The notes beneath the pieces are model-generated. The model searched no databases and had not been told where the DNA came from. It saw only the letters and a list, made by a program, of their open reading frames with translations. From assembly GCA_041393775.1 (NCBI GenBank), contig JAWKJM010000003.1, positions 1 through 64,000 of the forward strand: a stretch of 64,000 nt of DNA, read 5' to 3'. The stretch is from JADKAV01 sp041393775 (GTDB lineage: Bacteria > Actinomycetota > Actinomycetes > S36-B12 > UBA10799). Positions 25,878 through 34,103 of the stretch are shown piece after piece (position 1 is the first letter of the stretch; each line of letters starts with the position of its first letter). Made by a program: the position numbers and the translations under genes.

Positions 25878-25906
25878 GGTGACGCCGGCGTGACACCGGC
25901 GTGACG
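25878..25906 (+). promoter_or_regulatory. Three 11-bp-spaced GTGAC heptamers, candidate SARP operator of the baseplate operon
   Basis: GGTGACG (25878), CGTGACA (25889) and CGTGACG (25900) are separated by 4 bp each (CCGG both times), a strict 11-bp period. SARP activators bind such direct heptamers on one DNA face, usually overlapping the -35 region. The last heptamer ends 22 bp before the GTG of the first eCIS gene. No AT-rich -10 is evident. Confidence 0.6.
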
Positions 25907-25928
25907 CTTCGGGGCGAGGCTGCGGCGC

Positions 25929-26561
25929 GTGGGCACCTTCCCGGGGACACCCCGTACTCTGCGCGGCGCGATCGTCGCGGTCGATCCGCTCAGCCCGCTG
26001 TCGCGGATCGTGGTGTTCCAGTACAACCCGGACAACGTGATCCGCACCCTCACCCCTCACGACACCCAGGGCAGTAGCCACCGGATCTCAGGAGCGCCGA
26101 CCGAACAGATCACGATGACGGTCGAACTCGACGCCACCGACGGACTGGCCGCCGCCGACCCGCTGGCCACCACCACCGGTGTCGCCGGACAACTCGCCGC
26201 CCTGGAGATGCTGCTCTACCCGAGCAGTCTGCAAGTGGTCGCAAACACCGCGCTGCTGCTGGCCGGCACCATCGAGATCCTCCCCCCCGACGCGCCGCTG
26301 ACGGTGCTGGCGTGGGGGCCGGGGCGCACCGTGCCGGTCCGGCTTACCGGCCTGCGGATCACCGAGCAGGCCTTCGACACCGCGCTCAACCCGATCCGGG
26401 CGGCCGCGGAGGTCAGCGCCGAAGTGCTGTCGTACAACGACCTGCCGCCCACCGACGCCGGGTACGCGCTGTTCCTGGCCCATCAGGTCACGAAGGAGGT
26501 CCTGGCGACCACGGCGTCGGTGTCCGGGGCGCTTTCGGCCGCCGCCGGGGGGTCGTTGTGA
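25929..26561 (+). CDS. eCIS tube/baseplate adaptor, Cis7/Afp7-like N-terminal domain
   Basis: A 210-residue protein from GTG 25929, first gene of the rightward eCIS operon. The early motif IVVFQYNPDNVIRTLTPHDT is the signature of the CIS tube-adaptor N-terminal domain found in Afp7/Pvc7. Residues 55-175 continue the fold: EQITMTVELDATDG, TVLAWGPGRTVPVRLTGLRI, then FDTALNPIRAAAEVSAEVL. In known eCIS this protein bridges the inner tube to the baseplate hub and carries a LysM domain. Here the LysM part is absent and encoded by the next gene, whose GTG overlaps this stop by 4 bp. Confidence 0.82.
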   Translation: MGTFPGTPRTLRGAIVAVDPLSPLSRIVVFQYNPDNVIRTLTPHDTQGSSHRISGAPTEQITMTVELDATDGLAAADPLATTTGVAGQLAALEMLLYPSSLQVVANTALLLAGTIEILPPDAPLTVLAWGPGRTVPVRLTGLRITEQAFDTALNPIRAAAEVSAEVLSYNDLPPTDAGYALFLAHQVTKEVLATTASVSGALSAAAGGSL

Positions 26562-26845
26562 CCGGCCGGTACGCCGATTGCGGGACCGCCCACACGGACG
26601 TCCCGGACGGCCGGGGCGGTCTGCGGCAGGTGGCCTACCTGCTGCCGCGGCCGGTGCCGCCGGCCCGCCCGACGATGATCTGGCACCGGGTGGCCGCCGA
26701 CGACCGGCCGGACCTGATCACCGCGCGATACCTCGGCGACCCGTGCGCCTTCTGGGCGGTGTGCGACGCCAACCGGGTGCTGGACCCCGACGAACTCGCC
26801 GCCTACGAGGGCGCGCTGATCGCGATCCCGGCGCCGGGGGTGTGA
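26558..26845 (+). CDS. Small LysM-like baseplate protein
   Basis: A 95-residue protein whose GTG start overlaps the previous stop (GTGA). The core WHRVAADDRPDLITARYLGD, then FWAVCDANRVLDPDEL and GALIAIPAPG follows the LysM pattern of phage gpX and gp53-like proteins, which help hold the hub to the tube. In Afp7/Pvc7 the same module is fused to the adaptor domain; the split arrangement here suggests the two proteins act as one unit. Tight translational coupling supports this. The next gene starts 3 bp after its stop. Confidence 0.75.
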   Translation: MTGRYADCGTAHTDVPDGRGGLRQVAYLLPRPVPPARPTMIWHRVAADDRPDLITARYLGDPCAFWAVCDANRVLDPDELAAYEGALIAIPAPGV

Positions 26846-26848
26846 GGT

Positions 26849-27973
26849 ATGCCCGGGCTCGGCATGCGCCTGTCGGTCCTCGCCGGGCCGTCCGTGCCGG
26901 TGCCGCTGCCGATGCCCGTGGCCACCCGGCTGCGCAGCGCGCAGGTCGTCGAGACCGACGAGGAGCGTTCGGCGTTCACGCTGACATTCGACGCGGGCCG
27001 GTCGGGGCCGGGCGGGGCGGCGGACAGCGAACTCCTCACCGCCTCGCCGGTCCGGACCGGCGCCCGGGTGGTGCTCGTGGTGACGTTCGGCGCGGTGCCG
27101 ACCGTGCTGTTCGACGGGATCGTGACCACGGTGACGCTGACACCCGGTCCGGACCCGGCGACGTTCACCGCGACCGGGGAGGACGTGTCCGTCCTGCTCG
27201 ACAAGGACGAGCGTGACGCCGAGCATCCGGCCCTGGACGACTACCCGCAGGTCCTGGCGATCCTGGCGCCCTACGCGGCCCACGGGATCGTGCCGATGGC
27301 CGTGCCGCCGATGGACATGGACCCGCCGCTGCCGATCGAGCGGGTCCCGACCCAGCACACCACCGACCTGCGACACCTGGTGGCACTCGCGCAGCGCCAC
27401 GGGTACGCCGCATACGTGCTGCCCGGGCCGCTGCCGGGCAGTAGCCGGTTCTACTGGGGTCCGCCGGTCCGGGTGGGGCTGCCGCAACCGGCGGTGTCGG
27501 TGGACCTCGGTCCCGTGAGCAACGTCGAGGGCCTGAACTTCCGCACCGAATCGCTGGCACCGGTCCGGGTGGAGGGGTCGGTGCAGGATCCGCGCACGGG
27601 CACGACACTGCCCGTCCAGGCGGTCGCCAGCCTCCGCCCGCCGCTGGCGGCGGTGCCGGCGTGGGCCGTCTCGAGCCGCACCCGGCGCTTCCGCGACGGC
27701 GGCATCGGCCCGACGACCGCCTATGCGCGCGCGCAGTCGGAGGTGGACCGCAGCGTGGACGCGGTCATCGGGGAGGGCGAACTCGACGGCGGCCGGTACG
27801 GCGCCGTGCTGCGCCCCCGCGGCCTGGTCGGCGTGCGCGGCGCGGGCTGGTCGCACGACGGGCTGTGGTACGTGCAGCGAGTCACCCACGACATCGCCCC
27901 GGGGTCGTACCGGCAGCATTTCACGATCACCCGCGAGGGCTTCGGCTCCACGGTCCCGGCGGTGGTCGTATGA
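26849..27973 (+). CDS. eCIS baseplate hub, gpD/VgrG N-terminal-like
   Basis: A 374-residue protein (ATG 26849). Its layout follows phage late-control gpD and the VgrG N-terminus: an opening beta domain (VVETDEERSAFTLTFDAG), then RTGARVVLVVTFGAVPTVLFDGIVTTVTL, an exchange domain with TFTATGEDVSVLLDKDER, and HLVALAQRHGYAAYVL. It ends with GLWYVQRVTHDIAPGSYRQHFTITREGFG, the typical last strands of the hub. It should form the trimeric hub beneath the tube. The OB/spike part of VgrG is encoded separately by the next gene, which overlaps by 4 bp. Confidence 0.82.
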   Translation: MPGLGMRLSVLAGPSVPVPLPMPVATRLRSAQVVETDEERSAFTLTFDAGRSGPGGAADSELLTASPVRTGARVVLVVTFGAVPTVLFDGIVTTVTLTPGPDPATFTATGEDVSVLLDKDERDAEHPALDDYPQVLAILAPYAAHGIVPMAVPPMDMDPPLPIERVPTQHTTDLRHLVALAQRHGYAAYVLPGPLPGSSRFYWGPPVRVGLPQPAVSVDLGPVSNVEGLNFRTESLAPVRVEGSVQDPRTGTTLPVQAVASLRPPLAAVPAWAVSSRTRRFRDGGIGPTTAYARAQSEVDRSVDAVIGEGELDGGRYGAVLRPRGLVGVRGAGWSHDGLWYVQRVTHDIAPGSYRQHFTITREGFGSTVPAVVV

Positions 27974-28464
27974 CGGCCTTCTACGGCAAGTACCGCGGCA
28001 GGGTGGAGAACAACCTCGACCCCCTAATGCAGGGCAGGGTGCAGGTCAGTGTGCCCGCGGTGTTCGGCACGGGACGGCTGAGCTGGGCGTTGCCGTGCTC
28101 CCCCTACGCCGGCGATCAGGTGGGCCTGTTCGCCGTGCCGCCGGTCGGGGCGAACGTCTGGGTGGAGTTCGAGGCCGGCGACCCCGCGGTCCCGATCCTC
28201 GCCGGGTGCTTCTGGGGATCCGGACAGGTGCCCGGCACCGCGCTGCCGACCACGAAGGTGCTGGCAACCGACGCGGTCACGATCACGCTGGACGACCTGC
28301 CGGGCGCCGGCGGTCTGACGATCGAGGTGGGACCCCCCGCGGCGCCCGTGGCCATGTCGATCTCCTGCGCCGCTTCGGGCATCGAGTTGAGCATCGGGGC
28401 CTCGAAGGTTCAGCTCAGCGCGGCGAAGGTGTCGGTCAACAACGGTGCGCTGGAGGTGATGTGA
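27970..28464 (+). CDS. eCIS spike, gpV/gp5-like OB-fold protein
   Basis: A 164-residue protein (ATG 27970, ATGA overlap with the hub). The start YGKYRGRVENNLDPLMQGRV, then LPCSPYAGDQVGLFAVPPVG, WVEFEAGDPAVPILAGCFWG is the OB-fold of gpV/gp5-type baseplate spikes. The remaining residues 100-164 (TKVLATDAVTITLDDLP, LTIEVGPPAAPVAMSISCAA, then IELSIGASKVQLSAAKVSV) form a short beta prism. Hub and spike together equal one VgrG (Cis8/Afp8). The gene for the tip protein begins inside its stop codon. Confidence 0.85.
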   Translation: MTAFYGKYRGRVENNLDPLMQGRVQVSVPAVFGTGRLSWALPCSPYAGDQVGLFAVPPVGANVWVEFEAGDPAVPILAGCFWGSGQVPGTALPTTKVLATDAVTITLDDLPGAGGLTIEVGPPAAPVAMSISCAASGIELSIGASKVQLSAAKVSVNNGALEVM

Positions 28465-28775
28465 TGCTCCTGGTCGCGCAGGGCTCGTCGGTGGTGTGCG
28501 CACATGCCGGGCAGGCCCAGCCCTCAACGACGAACCCGCGAGTGCTGTTGTCCGGGCAGCCCGCGGTGAGCCTGGCGGCCCCATGGCTGATCAGCGCCTG
28601 CCCGTTCCCGCCGAACTCCGGGGGGCCGTGCGTGACCGCCGCCTGGACCGCGGGCACGACCCGGGTGATGTCCATGGGCCAGCCACTCGTGGTGAACACC
28701 GGCACCGCCACCTGCGTGCCCACCGGGGTGCCGCTGACCGTGGTTGCGACGCAGGTGCGGGTGCAGGCCCAATGA
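28464..28775 (+). CDS. PAAR-like/DUF4280-like spike tip protein
   Basis: A 103-residue protein starting at ATG 28464, overlapping the spike stop by one base. It contains LLVAQGSSVVCAHAGQA, then SACPFPPNSGGPCVTAAW, SMGQPLVVNTGTATCVPTGV. Cysteines and a histidine are placed as in PAAR-like and DUF4280 proteins that cap the spike with a metal-stabilised cone. Position between spike and gp25 is where a tip gene is expected. Family assignment rests on this pattern and context. Confidence 0.65.
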   Translation: MLLVAQGSSVVCAHAGQAQPSTTNPRVLLSGQPAVSLAAPWLISACPFPPNSGGPCVTAAWTAGTTRVMSMGQPLVVNTGTATCVPTGVPLTVVATQVRVQAQ

Positions 28776-29143
28776 GTCACCACATCGGGTTCCCGCTGCG
28801 GCTCGACGCCGCCGGCCGCACCCGTACCGCCGACGAGGAGCAGTACCTGCGCGGACTGGTCGAGCAAGTCCTGTTCACCCGCCCCGGGGAGCGTGTGAAC
28901 CGCCCCGACTTCGGCACCGGCATCGATGCCCTGGTGTTCGCCCCCGCCGGCGACGAGTTCGCCCAGGCCACCGAGTCGCTGGTACAGGGCGCGCTGCAGC
29001 AGTTCCTGGGCGACCTCATCCGCGTCGAGCAGGTGACGGTCGCCGCTCACGAGGCCACCCTCGAGGTGACCGTGGTCTACTCGCCGCTGCGGGCCGCGGG
29101 CGAGCAGTCCCGGACGATCGTGGTCTCCGGGAGCGGTCCATGA
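28772..29143 (+). CDS. eCIS baseplate gp25-like wedge protein (Cis9)
   Basis: A 123-residue protein from ATG 28772 (4-bp overlap). It matches the GPW/gp25 family: HIGFPLRLDAAGRT, then EQYLRGLVEQVLFTRPGERV, NRPDFGTGIDALVF, and LGDLIRVEQVTVA. The FTRPGERxxxPxFGxG box is the family hallmark. gp25 binds the sheath and nucleates its assembly from the baseplate. It has the normal length for the family and sits directly before the two J-like wedge genes. Confidence 0.92.
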   Translation: MSHHIGFPLRLDAAGRTRTADEEQYLRGLVEQVLFTRPGERVNRPDFGTGIDALVFAPAGDEFAQATESLVQGALQQFLGDLIRVEQVTVAAHEATLEVTVVYSPLRAAGEQSRTIVVSGSGP

Positions 29144-31596
29144 GCTTCGCCGCCGACCTCGACCGCGACGCCCGCCGGGCGCTCGTGGAGGGCAGCGCCG
29201 AGCTGGAGGGCATCGACTTCGTGGAGGTCCTGGCCAACCGTCCCGGCACGCCCGGCCACGTGCCCGGCGCCCCTGCACAACGCACGCTGCTGGTGCACCT
29301 GCTCAACCGCGCGGTTCCCGCCGGCTGGGACCGCACCCGGGTGGCGGTGCGCGGCGGGGTGCGGGCCGACCCGCGGATCAACCCGGTGTCGGTCGTCTGG
29401 GCGTACCCGGCAGCGGCGGCCTCGCCGCCCGGCGTGACCGCCGCCGACCGGGCACTGGTGGCTGCGGCGCTGCCGCCGGACCCCGGTCGCGTGTTCGTGG
29501 TCCGGACCTCCTCGCACGGGGACTGGTCGACGTACACGCTGCACCTGCTCGGCGACGCCGGCGTCCCGGACGGGTTCGACGAGCCGCTGGCGCAATGCCC
29601 GTTCTCCTTCACCGTGGACTGCCCGTCCGACCTCGACTGCGCGGTTGCCGGAACGACCGCCGCAGCGCCGGTGTCCGCGGTGGTCCCGGACTACCTGGCG
29701 CGCGACTACGACGCGCTGCGCACGCGGCTACTGGACCGCATGTCGGTGCTCATGCCCGACTGGACCGACCGCAGCCCGGCCGACACGACAGTGATGCTCG
29801 CCGAGTTGTTCGCCTCCCTCGGCGACCGGCTGGCCTATTGGCAGGACGCGGTGGGCAGGGAGGCGTACCTGGGCACTGCGGCGCAACGCACGTCGGTGCG
29901 CCGGCACGCGCGGCTGCTGGACTACCGGGTGCACGAGGGGTGCGCCGCACGGGCCTGGCTGGCGGTGACCACCGATGTGCCGACGACGCTGCGGGCCGGG
30001 GCGCCGGTCACCGGCACTGCCGGCACCGAGGACCTGCCGCTCGCCGCGCACGAGGCCGGGTCGCCGGTGTTCGAGACCTGTGCCGAAGCGGTCCTGCACC
30101 CGGCGCGCAACCGCATCGACCTGCACTCCTGGGGCGACCCCGACCACGTGCTGCCGGCCGGCTCACGCAGCGCGTACCTGGCGGTCCCGACCGCAGGCGG
30201 CGACCCCGGGCTGATCGAGGGCGACGTGCTGGTGCTGGTCGATTCCCCCGGCCCAGGCGCGGACCTGCGCCTGGGTGACCCGGCAACGCGGTTCGTGGTG
30301 CGCCTGGACGCCGAACCGGTCGTGCACGCCGACCCGCTGGCCCCCGGGCACATGATCCTGGAGGTGCACTGGCACGCAGCGGACGCGCTGCCCGCCGCGC
30401 TGCGCGTGGCCGAGCGGGGGCCCGACGGCGACCCGGTGGTTCGCGCCGTGGCCATGGCCAACGTGGTGCTCGCCGACCATGGCGCGAGCGTGCCGCCCGA
30501 GCCGCTGGTGCCCCCGCAACCGGACGCCGACGGGCCCTACCGTCCGCGACTGGCCCGCACCGGCCTCGCCCACGCCGAGCCGCTCGCGGACCCGCTGCCC
30601 GTGCCGGCCGCGGAACTCGGCGCCCCCGACCCCCGCCGGGCGGTGGCGCAACTGGGCCTGGACGACGGGCAGCGCACCTGGGCGCCGGTGTTCGACCTGA
30701 TCGTCAGCAGCCGGCTCGACCCACACTTCGTGGTCGAACCCGCCGACGGCGTGGCCCGGCTGCGGTTCGGCGACGGCAGCACCGGCCGGCGCCCCGCCGT
30801 CGGGTCGGTGTTCACCGGCCGGTACCGCCTCGGCGGCGGCACGGGCGGCAACCTCGCGGCCGACCGCTTGAGCCGCTGGCTGCACCGGCCCGACGGCAGC
30901 CCCGCGCACGACAGCAGCGCGGCGCTCACGGTATGGAACCCGCTACCTGCCACGGGGGGCACCGATCCCGAGCAGGTGGCGGCGGTGCAGCAACTGGCGC
31001 CCAGCGCGTTCCGCACACAGCTGCGGGCCGTGACCGCCCAGGACCACGCCGAGGCCGCCGACACGGTGTCCGGGGTGCAGCGTGCCGTCACCCGGCGGAT
31101 GTGGACCGGGTCGTGGTACGCGATGCGGACCATGGTGGACGCGGACGCCGGCGCGGATCCGTTCGCCGCCGTGGCCACGCTGCTGGAGACCCGCCGGATG
31201 GTGGTCACCGATGTGGAAGTGGCCCCGCCCGCGCAGGTGCCTCTGCACATCGGACTGTTCGGCTGCGTGCTGCCGGGATTCCTGCAGTCCGAAGTACGCG
31301 GGCAGATCCTGGCCGCGCTCTCGGCGCACCCGCCCACCGGCTTCTTCAACCCCGACCGGTTCACATTCGGCCAGCCGCTGTATGTCAGCGACCTGGTGGC
31401 TGCCGCGATGGCGGTGCCCGGCCTGACCTCGCTGGACGTGAGGGTGTTCGCGCCGCTGGGGGCCGAGGCGCAGACGGCCGCGAACCTGGCCGCCGGGCGG
31501 ATCGTCACCGGGCCGCGCGAGGTCCTGCGCTGTGACACCGACCCGAACAACCCCGAGGCGGGCCGGGTCGACGTGGAACTGGGAGGTGGCTCGTGA
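29140..31596 (+). CDS. eCIS baseplate wedge protein, J-like (Cis11-like)
   Basis: An 818-residue protein beginning at ATG 29140 inside the gp25 stop. After a 150-residue N-terminal domain (GTPGHVPGAPAQRTLLVHLL) it enters the putative baseplate assembly region: VPDYLARDYDALRTRLLDRM, then DRSPADTTVMLAELFASLGD, RLAYWQDAVGREAYLGTA, and RTSVRRHARLLDYRVHEGCA. Later parts include VARLRFGDGSTGRRP and RYRLGGGTGGNLA, a gp6/gpJ-type core. These proteins form the wedge ring around the hub and trigger contraction. The next gene overlaps by 4 bp and is a second protein of the same class. Confidence 0.88.
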   Translation: MSFAADLDRDARRALVEGSAELEGIDFVEVLANRPGTPGHVPGAPAQRTLLVHLLNRAVPAGWDRTRVAVRGGVRADPRINPVSVVWAYPAAAASPPGVTAADRALVAAALPPDPGRVFVVRTSSHGDWSTYTLHLLGDAGVPDGFDEPLAQCPFSFTVDCPSDLDCAVAGTTAAAPVSAVVPDYLARDYDALRTRLLDRMSVLMPDWTDRSPADTTVMLAELFASLGDRLAYWQDAVGREAYLGTAAQRTSVRRHARLLDYRVHEGCAARAWLAVTTDVPTTLRAGAPVTGTAGTEDLPLAAHEAGSPVFETCAEAVLHPARNRIDLHSWGDPDHVLPAGSRSAYLAVPTAGGDPGLIEGDVLVLVDSPGPGADLRLGDPATRFVVRLDAEPVVHADPLAPGHMILEVHWHAADALPAALRVAERGPDGDPVVRAVAMANVVLADHGASVPPEPLVPPQPDADGPYRPRLARTGLAHAEPLADPLPVPAAELGAPDPRRAVAQLGLDDGQRTWAPVFDLIVSSRLDPHFVVEPADGVARLRFGDGSTGRRPAVGSVFTGRYRLGGGTGGNLAADRLSRWLHRPDGSPAHDSSAALTVWNPLPATGGTDPEQVAAVQQLAPSAFRTQLRAVTAQDHAEAADTVSGVQRAVTRRMWTGSWYAMRTMVDADAGADPFAAVATLLETRRMVVTDVEVAPPAQVPLHIGLFGCVLPGFLQSEVRGQILAALSAHPPTGFFNPDRFTFGQPLYVSDLVAAAMAVPGLTSLDVRVFAPLGAEAQTAANLAAGRIVTGPREVLRCDTDPNNPEAGRVDVELGGGS

Positions 31597-34103
31597 GCGA
31601 TCAGTCACCCGTGGCCAACCCCGCCGGGCAGCCGGTCCTGCAGCGCCGGGTCGCCACCCACGCGGTCGCCCTGGCCCGCATGCGCGAGGACCTGGCCGCA
31701 CCTGGCCACCACCCCACCGTCCGGTCCCTGGCCCACGCCCCCGCCGACCCGCCGGCCGATCCCGGCATCGCGGTTCTGGACGCCTTCGCAGTCGTGTCCG
31801 ACATCGTCGCGTTCTACTCCGAACGCATCGCCACCGAAGGGTTCCTGCGCACCGCCACCCGGCTGGAGTCGGTGCGGGAACTGGCGCGGATGCTCGGCTA
31901 CGAACTACGGCCGGGTGTGTCGGCGCAGACGGACCTCGTGTTCACGTGCGAGGACGCCGACGGTTCCCCCGGGTCCGTCGACGTCCCGGCCGGAACCCCC
32001 GTGCAGTCGGTGCCCGGCGACGGGGAGTTGCCGCAGACCTTCGAAACCGCCGAGCAGTTCGAGGCGCGCGCCGTGTGGAACGCACTGCCGGTGCTGGACA
32101 CCCGGGCGCAGGAACTCGGGTACGGCCGGCGGCACATCTGGCTGAAGGGCCGCTCCGATGTGGTGGTGGGTGACGCCGTGCTGGTGGTCGGCGCCGAGCG
32201 GGTCGGATACGGCGAGTGGCCGCCGGCCCAACCACGCGAACCACAGACCCTCGACGACGACGAACGCTGGGACTTCCGCACGGTCACGGCCGTCGACGCG
32301 GACGCCCTGCCCGGCTGGACCCGGTTGGATCTGGAGCGGCCCATCGGCTATCGCCGCTCACGGACGCTGACCGCCGAGCGGGACGTGACCGTGCACCGCT
32401 TCGCCAAGGCGGCCCGGCTGTTCGGCGCCAACGCCCCCGACCCCAACCTGCTTGCCGACGACGACGGCCCGCCGCCCGGCGCCTCGCTCGGGCGGCGCAA
32501 GACGTATGTGTGGGACGGCTTCGACGTCGTCAGCGCGGACGCCCCGACGGTGATCGAGGTCGACGGCGCCCACCCCGACCTGCAGCCCGGCTCCTGGGTG
32601 GTGCTGGAGCAGCCCGGCAAGACCGAGGCGTATCTGGTGGCGCGGGTGACCCCGGACGGCGCCGCGAAGTTCGCGGTGACCGGGCCGCTGACCCGGGTGC
32701 GCCTGGACCTCGCGGACGGGCTGCCGGACTTCGACCGCCGACGTGCGACCGTGCACTGCATCTCGGCCGCGCTGCCCGCCGCGGAGGAACCCGACGACTC
32801 CCCGCAGGCTGTCCGCACGCTGCGGGTGCCCGCCTGTGACCCGCCGCTGGCGGCCGGCCGGCGGGTCGTCCTGGCCGGGACCGACGCCGACACCGGGGCC
32901 GCGAGGGCGCAGGCGGCGACCATCGCATCGGTCACCGTGACCGGCGACGTCATGGAGGTGGTGCTCGACACCGGCCTGGCCGGTCGTTTCCTGCGGCAGG
33001 AGCTGATGTTGCACGCCAACGTGGTACGTGCCTCCCACGGCGAGGGCGTCGAACAGGTGCTCGGCAGCGGGGACGGCCGGGAGGCGTTCGCGACGTTCAC
33101 CACCCGTCGGGCGCCACTGACCCACCTGCGCGCGATTTCCCCCGCGGGCGCCCGGGCGGAACTGACCGTACGGGTGGACGGCGTGGCCTGGGAGCAGGTC
33201 GAGAGCCTGGACCAAGCCGGCCCGCGAGACCGGGTGTACACGCTGGCCTACGACGAGCAGGGAGCGGCCCTGATCACCCTCGGCGACGGGGTGAACGGCG
33301 CGCGGCCCGCGACCGGCACGGAGAACATCAAGGCTGCCTATCGCGTCGGCATCGGCCAGACGGGGGCGCTGCTGGCCGGGCAGTTGAGCCTACTGACCCG
33401 GCGGCCGCTGGGGATCCGGGCGGTCACCAATCTGGCGGCCACCAGCGACTGGGCGCCGCCGGAGACCCTCGAGCAGGCCCGGGTCAACGCCGGCCTGCGA
33501 GTGCGCACCCTCGACCGGGCGGTGTCGGTCGCGGACTACGCCGACTTCGCGCGCACCTACGCCGGGGTGGGGCCCGCCCGGGCCGACCTGGTGTGGGACG
33601 GCCGGTCGGACCGGGTGGTGGTCAGTGTCCTGGGCACCGGCGCCACCCCGCCCAGCGACGGCCTGATCGCCGATCTGCACACCGCGCTGGACGGGGCCCG
33701 CGACCCCGGCAGCCGGCTGGACGTCCAGGTCGGCGTGCAGACCTGGTTCGCGGTGCGGGTGGAGGTCGCCCATGACCTCGCATACGAGCGGGACACAGTG
33801 GTGGCCGGGGTGCGGGCCGGGTTGACGGCGCGGTTCGGGCCGGCCTCGCGGGTCTTCGCCACGCCGGTCACCGCGGCTGCCGTTCTGGTGGCGGTGAAGG
33901 CGGTGCCCGGGGTACTGGCATGCACCATGCCGCGATTGCTGCCGCTGGCATCCGTGCCGCCGGAACCGCAGGTCCCGGACGTGCCGCCGGACAGCCTGGC
34001 GGTGGATCCGGCGGCGGCCCTGCCCGCCCGGTGGGACGGCCGCGTGCTGCCCGCGCAACTGCTGGCCCTGGTGGCCACGGAGATCGGGGAGATGCGGCCA
34101 TGA
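31593..34103 (+). CDS. eCIS baseplate wedge protein, second J-like (Cis12-like)
   Basis: An 836-residue protein starting at GTG 31593. Early motifs parallel the preceding protein: ADPGIAVLDAFAVVSDIVAF, then YSERIATEGFLRTATRLESV, RELARMLGYELRPGVSAQTD, followed by VDVPAGTPVQSVPG. Mid-protein beta modules precede GAALITLGDGVNGARPATGT and IKAAYRVGIGQTGALLAGQL. The last third has RTLDRAVSVADYADFARTYA and VRAGLTARFGP, which are gpJ-like. Two large J-like proteins side by side correspond to Afp11 and Afp12. Overlap with both neighbours shows a single operon. Confidence 0.88.
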   Translation: MSDQSPVANPAGQPVLQRRVATHAVALARMREDLAAPGHHPTVRSLAHAPADPPADPGIAVLDAFAVVSDIVAFYSERIATEGFLRTATRLESVRELARMLGYELRPGVSAQTDLVFTCEDADGSPGSVDVPAGTPVQSVPGDGELPQTFETAEQFEARAVWNALPVLDTRAQELGYGRRHIWLKGRSDVVVGDAVLVVGAERVGYGEWPPAQPREPQTLDDDERWDFRTVTAVDADALPGWTRLDLERPIGYRRSRTLTAERDVTVHRFAKAARLFGANAPDPNLLADDDGPPPGASLGRRKTYVWDGFDVVSADAPTVIEVDGAHPDLQPGSWVVLEQPGKTEAYLVARVTPDGAAKFAVTGPLTRVRLDLADGLPDFDRRRATVHCISAALPAAEEPDDSPQAVRTLRVPACDPPLAAGRRVVLAGTDADTGAARAQAATIASVTVTGDVMEVVLDTGLAGRFLRQELMLHANVVRASHGEGVEQVLGSGDGREAFATFTTRRAPLTHLRAISPAGARAELTVRVDGVAWEQVESLDQAGPRDRVYTLAYDEQGAALITLGDGVNGARPATGTENIKAAYRVGIGQTGALLAGQLSLLTRRPLGIRAVTNLAATSDWAPPETLEQARVNAGLRVRTLDRAVSVADYADFARTYAGVGPARADLVWDGRSDRVVVSVLGTGATPPSDGLIADLHTALDGARDPGSRLDVQVGVQTWFAVRVEVAHDLAYERDTVVAGVRAGLTARFGPASRVFATPVTAAAVLVAVKAVPGVLACTMPRLLPLASVPPEPQVPDVPPDSLAVDPAAALPARWDGRVLPAQLLALVATEIGEMRP

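Noticed and set aside
26483..27919. Minus-strand open frame of 478 codons across the hub gene
   Set aside because: No protein family; conflicts with coupled eCIS genes whose motifs are clear.
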